A DNA stretch of 64,000 bases from Sesamum alatum (taxonomy: Eukaryota > Streptophyta > Magnoliopsida > Lamiales > Pedaliaceae). Under the pieces are notes generated by a model. The model ran no database searches and was not told the origin of the DNA. It worked only from the letters and a program-made list of their open reading frames with translations. A program made the position numbers and the translations under genes. The stretch covers positions 27,123,188 through 27,187,187 of the forward strand of contig JACGWO010000012.1 in NCBI GenBank assembly GCA_034509735.1. Direction: 5' to 3'. Shown in pieces: positions 61,001-64,000 of the stretch (position 1 is the first letter of the stretch; each line of letters begins with the position of its first letter).

Positions 61001-63140
61001 CATCTATATGATGGACTCATTCTGATGATCAAGCACATGATAAGAAATCCAAATTCTATCTTGCTTGGGACCAGGATGGTTTATTAGGCTGAGTGGATTG
61101 AATCTTTCATGGGCAAAATAAATATTACGAACTGCCTTAAATTTGACCGTGCTGTTAAGGATTTTGGATGTTCATATTTGCATAAATTTGCTCCCTTTTC
61201 TGTGTTATAACCTTCAAGGCTTTGACATTATAATTTCAAAAGCTTCATTTTGACTTTCCAGATTTCCATCTCAGATTCTGCAGAAGCACTACGAAGTCTT
61301 TCTGTAAGATAAAGTTCCTTCCATTCCCAACATTATTTGTCAATGTTGTTGAATGGCCAATATAGTTAATCACTGCACAGAGTGGGATAGCAAACAGAGC
61401 TGTGGGGGAAACCCGTATCCTTTATCTTTTTACTTGAATTTAATTATATACGTTAATTTCTGTCTTCACACCCAAGTAGCAGGTTCGCACTTCAATTCTG
61501 GATTTCATTGTCATCTGCTTCAGAAGAGTTTGTAAATTCAACACATACAGAAATGAATATGGCCAGCAGCAGAAGTTATTGCATATATATTTTCTTGATC
61601 CAGCAGGAACTAAAGAACGAGAAAAGGTTGTTTACTGCCAAATTTCAATTGTTTTAGATAAATGGAGAGTTAATTATGCATTTGGAAATCATGACAGGTA
61701 TGGAAAGTTGATCTTGTCGATTGGCAGGGTCTGAGAAAGCCGAGAGACTGGAGCTGAAGGCAGAGTACTTGAGGAAGCCAAAACTATCAATAAATCATTG
61801 TCAACATTTGGAAATGTAATAAATGCATTTAGGTTCACCAGGGAAGGGAATCATATACCTATCGTGATTCAAAACTTACCCGGATCCTGTAGGATGCTCT
61901 TGTTGGTTCCTCATGTTAAACCTCATCATATTGTTAATGGTTCAGTTTAATTGTGTGGATTAACTTATCAAGCAGTTTCACAGGGCGGAAATCCAGACGG
62001 CACTGCTTTGTTGCTGTTCACCTAGCCCTCAAAATGCATCAGAAAAGTCTGTCAACACTTCGCTTTGGTGCAAGGTAACAAATCTACTTTTGAATGCTTT
62101 CTGTTCTCTATAAATATCCACCAAGGAATCAACATGCATTTAAAAGTGAATGAAGTGAATTTCAAGTAAGTCCATCTACATTAAAACTGCGCTTTTAAAC
62201 TTGTCGGTTTTACCATTCAACTCCAATAGTTGGCATCAATAAGTGGTAAGAGAAATACATTGTTGTGGGAAATAACTGATACTTGTGCTTATTTTCTAAT
62301 ATGTGCTGGAGTTGAGCATTGCTTTTTGTCTTCTTTGAGCAGAGCAAAGCATATAAAGGCGTTACCACATGTCAGTCTCAAGGAAGATGAAGATACCAGT
62401 GGTCTTGGAGCCCTGACTTTGATGAAAAATGAGTCTTGTGAGAGAATATTGGAAAAGGTTGAATTTGTTTCAATTCTTGGCCTGAAACGTCATCTGTCAC
62501 CGTATCTAAGCAACTTTTCCTCTCAAAATTAGTTGAGTCAGAAGATGAAGGCCGAAGATGTCCAACTACTCGCGCAGTTGTTCATTCTGGAAGGAATTTT
62601 CTTTGATCCTAACTCAGTGGAAGAAGTGGAAGCAGCTTATGATGATGTGACATCAAGAACAATTTCAACACTCCAAAAAGCTGTTGAAGAGCTTAGTGAA
62701 ACAGTTGAACAGGTAACCTATTGGATTTTCAATGTGATTTTTAGTGTCTTTTGAAGCAGAATTAAGGAAATCTATACACCAAGAAAATGCAATGGGCATA
62801 ACAGGTTTGCAGCATTCTTCAGGAACAAGCTGAAGAAAGAAAAGTTGAATAAAATCATAATCTAATTTTCTATTCCAAATGGTCAACCTACAGCATCACA
62901 TCTCATGTGTACTTGTTCTCATTCACTCTTCCGATGTAAATGTTCAGGGCATCAAACTTGTGTTGGAGGACTTTTTTGCATGTTGTGTACATTCATTTAT
63001 ATTTATTGTCTGCACAACGCAATCGGCATCATCTTTCTCTTTAGCTCCTACATCTACACATCTTTATTCTCTTGTTTTTAAACTTTTCACAGCTTAAGAA
63101 GGAGAACCAAGTTCTTAAAGGCCTCACCAGAAGCTGCTGA
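58034..63140 (+). pseudogene. Kinesin-1 type KIN-1 locus, frame heavily broken
   Basis: Blocks of the KIN-1 motor domain (a single-motor plant kinesin of about 470 residues, microtubule-based) occur in the right order, split over several frames. Found: SVSIRAIDSESFIFK (exon 58034-58148), EKEEEIKFHFDRVFF (58872-58976), GAIITYGQ (59093-59141), the P-loop TGAGK (60022-60053), a GPG start at 60130-60256, VEIYLERVR (60352-60377), DLSKDNLQIKESK (from 60496), EMNMASSRSYCIYIF (about 61547-61627), EEAKTINKSLSTFGNVINAF (about 61698-61830), HIP (61854) and SLSTLRFGAR (about 62050-62074). Next come AKHIKALPHVS (62343-62457), AEDVQLLAQLF to VEELSETVEQ (62542-62712), LQEQAEERK (62813-62845) and a last exon with a stop near 63138-63140. 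Frames change inside most exons by 1-2 nt. The invariant SSRSH reads SSRSY, and a TAG stands where the family has Gln after the LTRIL block. It is either a pseudogene or a badly called region. Confidence 0.75.
59142..60021 (+). other. KIN-1 intron with a possible solo LTR
   Basis: At about 59628-59840 there is a block beginning TGTTGGAGTTTGTTAGGTTG, with a TATA-type GTGTATAAATAGGGTATCTG and a downstream C/T-rich start region, the layout of a short copia LTR. It appears to end near TCTAACTGCA. No duplication or partner is visible. Confidence 0.4.
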
Positions 63141-64000
63141 CGCTGTCTTCCAGTCCCTGACTCTCAACATGCTGCTGAGACGATCATTTTCAGAACATAG
63201 TGGCTTCCACAAAATAGCATGCAGATCAAGCAATTGTGGGATAGGCCGACATTTAAATGCCAAGCCAAATAACATATCTTGCTTCTTTTAAAGAGTCTGA
63301 GTGGATGCATATGTTGCTTTTGACACATGTTCTTGTTCTTTTCGAGTTCTCAGTTTCTTATGCTCTCTTTGTGATGACCGCCGGTCCTCAATCAATGAAC
63401 TAACTATAAGTGGTCTGTTAGTGCGAGGTGCGACCAAAGGGGTTTGATTCCAAGAGCTTGGCTAACAAGCTTAAGAACCACTTCCAAGTCTACGGCTCAA
63501 TATTTGGTCTTCTTAACTCTTGTTTCCATGACAGGTTCGGATGCCCAGTACTTGTGCTTCAGCTACCATGTATTCTAGCTGGAACGCATAACCATCCTCT
63601 CCTATAGGTCATCTCTCAAGAGTCTCCTAGTGAAATTTTTTTACCCAAATCAATCACACTGCAAGTGTAAGACAGCCAATGTAGGGTATGAAGAATGGCA
63701 TTGTTGTTAAGATTTCTCAAGAATCCATGCATTGTGCATCCCGCCCGAATCTTCTGAAGAGAGTGCATGAGTAGATCTCCCACTTACGAGGCACATTTTT
63801 TGACATAGGTAAATGTGGGTGAGTAGTCTTCTTTTGAGTCGTTGCAAAAGATTCTCATGATCACATACACAAAATCCCCCAGACAACTAGATTCTTTTTT
63901 AACTATTTATCATGCATATATAATTAACTTAATAAATTTTTGTTTACACTTACTGGGTTGTTGCAGTTGAAATTAAAATATCGTTTTGGCACTGAAATGA
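63141..64000. other. Region after KIN-1 with no recognised feature
   Basis: Mixed-composition DNA that probably starts with the KIN-1 3' region. Short open frames (for example on the minus strand at 63087-63275) show no family resemblance. Nothing can be supported. Confidence 0.4.

Noticed and set aside
60022..61830. First reading of the KIN-1 exons as a GMI1/SMC-hinge type gene
   Set aside because: The frames as printed were misleading; once read across frames, TGAGK, SSRS, INKSLST and LSTLRFGAR identify a kinesin motor, so the earlier idea was dropped.
1..64000. tRNA, rRNA, CRISPR or organelle insertions
   Set aside because: Pol III B-box-like words were found only in SINE contexts; no cloverleaf, rRNA block, spaced direct-repeat array or organelle gene was seen by reading.

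Overview
The window is nuclear DNA from a flowering plant. Genes are split by AT-rich GT-AG introns, and the families present (annexins D4, D5 and D8, an OSCA/CSC1-like channel, the clock coactivator LNK2, kinesin KIN-1, a plant U-box/ARM relative) are typical of eudicots. AT-rich intergenic DNA is packed with small inverted-repeat transposons, tRNA-like SINEs and LTR elements. I cannot name the species.

Layout. 0.8-3.5 kb (-): an intact 805-residue ARM-repeat protein related to PUB43/44 but with no U-box. 4.7-6.3 kb: a non-autonomous Mutator-like element (9-bp target duplication, long inverted repeats) carrying about four 201-bp tandem repeats. 6.9-11.75 kb (+): a ten-exon CSC1-like (RXW8/HYP1-type) channel gene. 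12.3-15.1 kb (-): an intact annexin D5-like gene, convergent with the channel gene. 15.1-22.8 kb: transposon-rich DNA. 22.85-26.1 kb (+): an annexin D4-like gene. 28.1-31.0 kb (-): an annexin D8-like gene. 31-37 kb: MITEs and a solo-LTR-like element running into the LNK2 promoter. 37.1-56.4 kb (+): LNK2, about 19 kb long, with a nearly intact-ended Ty1/copia element antisense in intron 1. 58.0-63.1 kb (+): a kinesin-1 type (KIN-1) locus, recognisable exon by exon but full of frame breaks.

Three different annexin subclasses lie within 19 kb, which is an ancient-looking annexin cluster. Annexins bind membranes in a Ca2+-dependent way, and OSCA proteins are Ca2+-permeable osmosensing channels, so Ca2+/membrane functions are concentrated here; a functional link between them is only inference. 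LNK2 and KIN-1 have no evident link to the annexins.

A recurrent feature is small frame-breaking indels in otherwise well-conserved exons: 2 nt at a splice donor in annexin D4-like, two single-base losses in annexin D8-like exon 2, an out-of-phase junction in the channel gene, and many (often paired and compensating, mostly at homopolymers) in LNK2 exons 6-8 and throughout KIN-1. Their density rises sharply after about 54.2 kb. This suggests uncorrected assembly errors there, although KIN-1 also carries substitutions that fit true decay. I found no tRNA, rRNA, CRISPR or clearly new multi-gene system.
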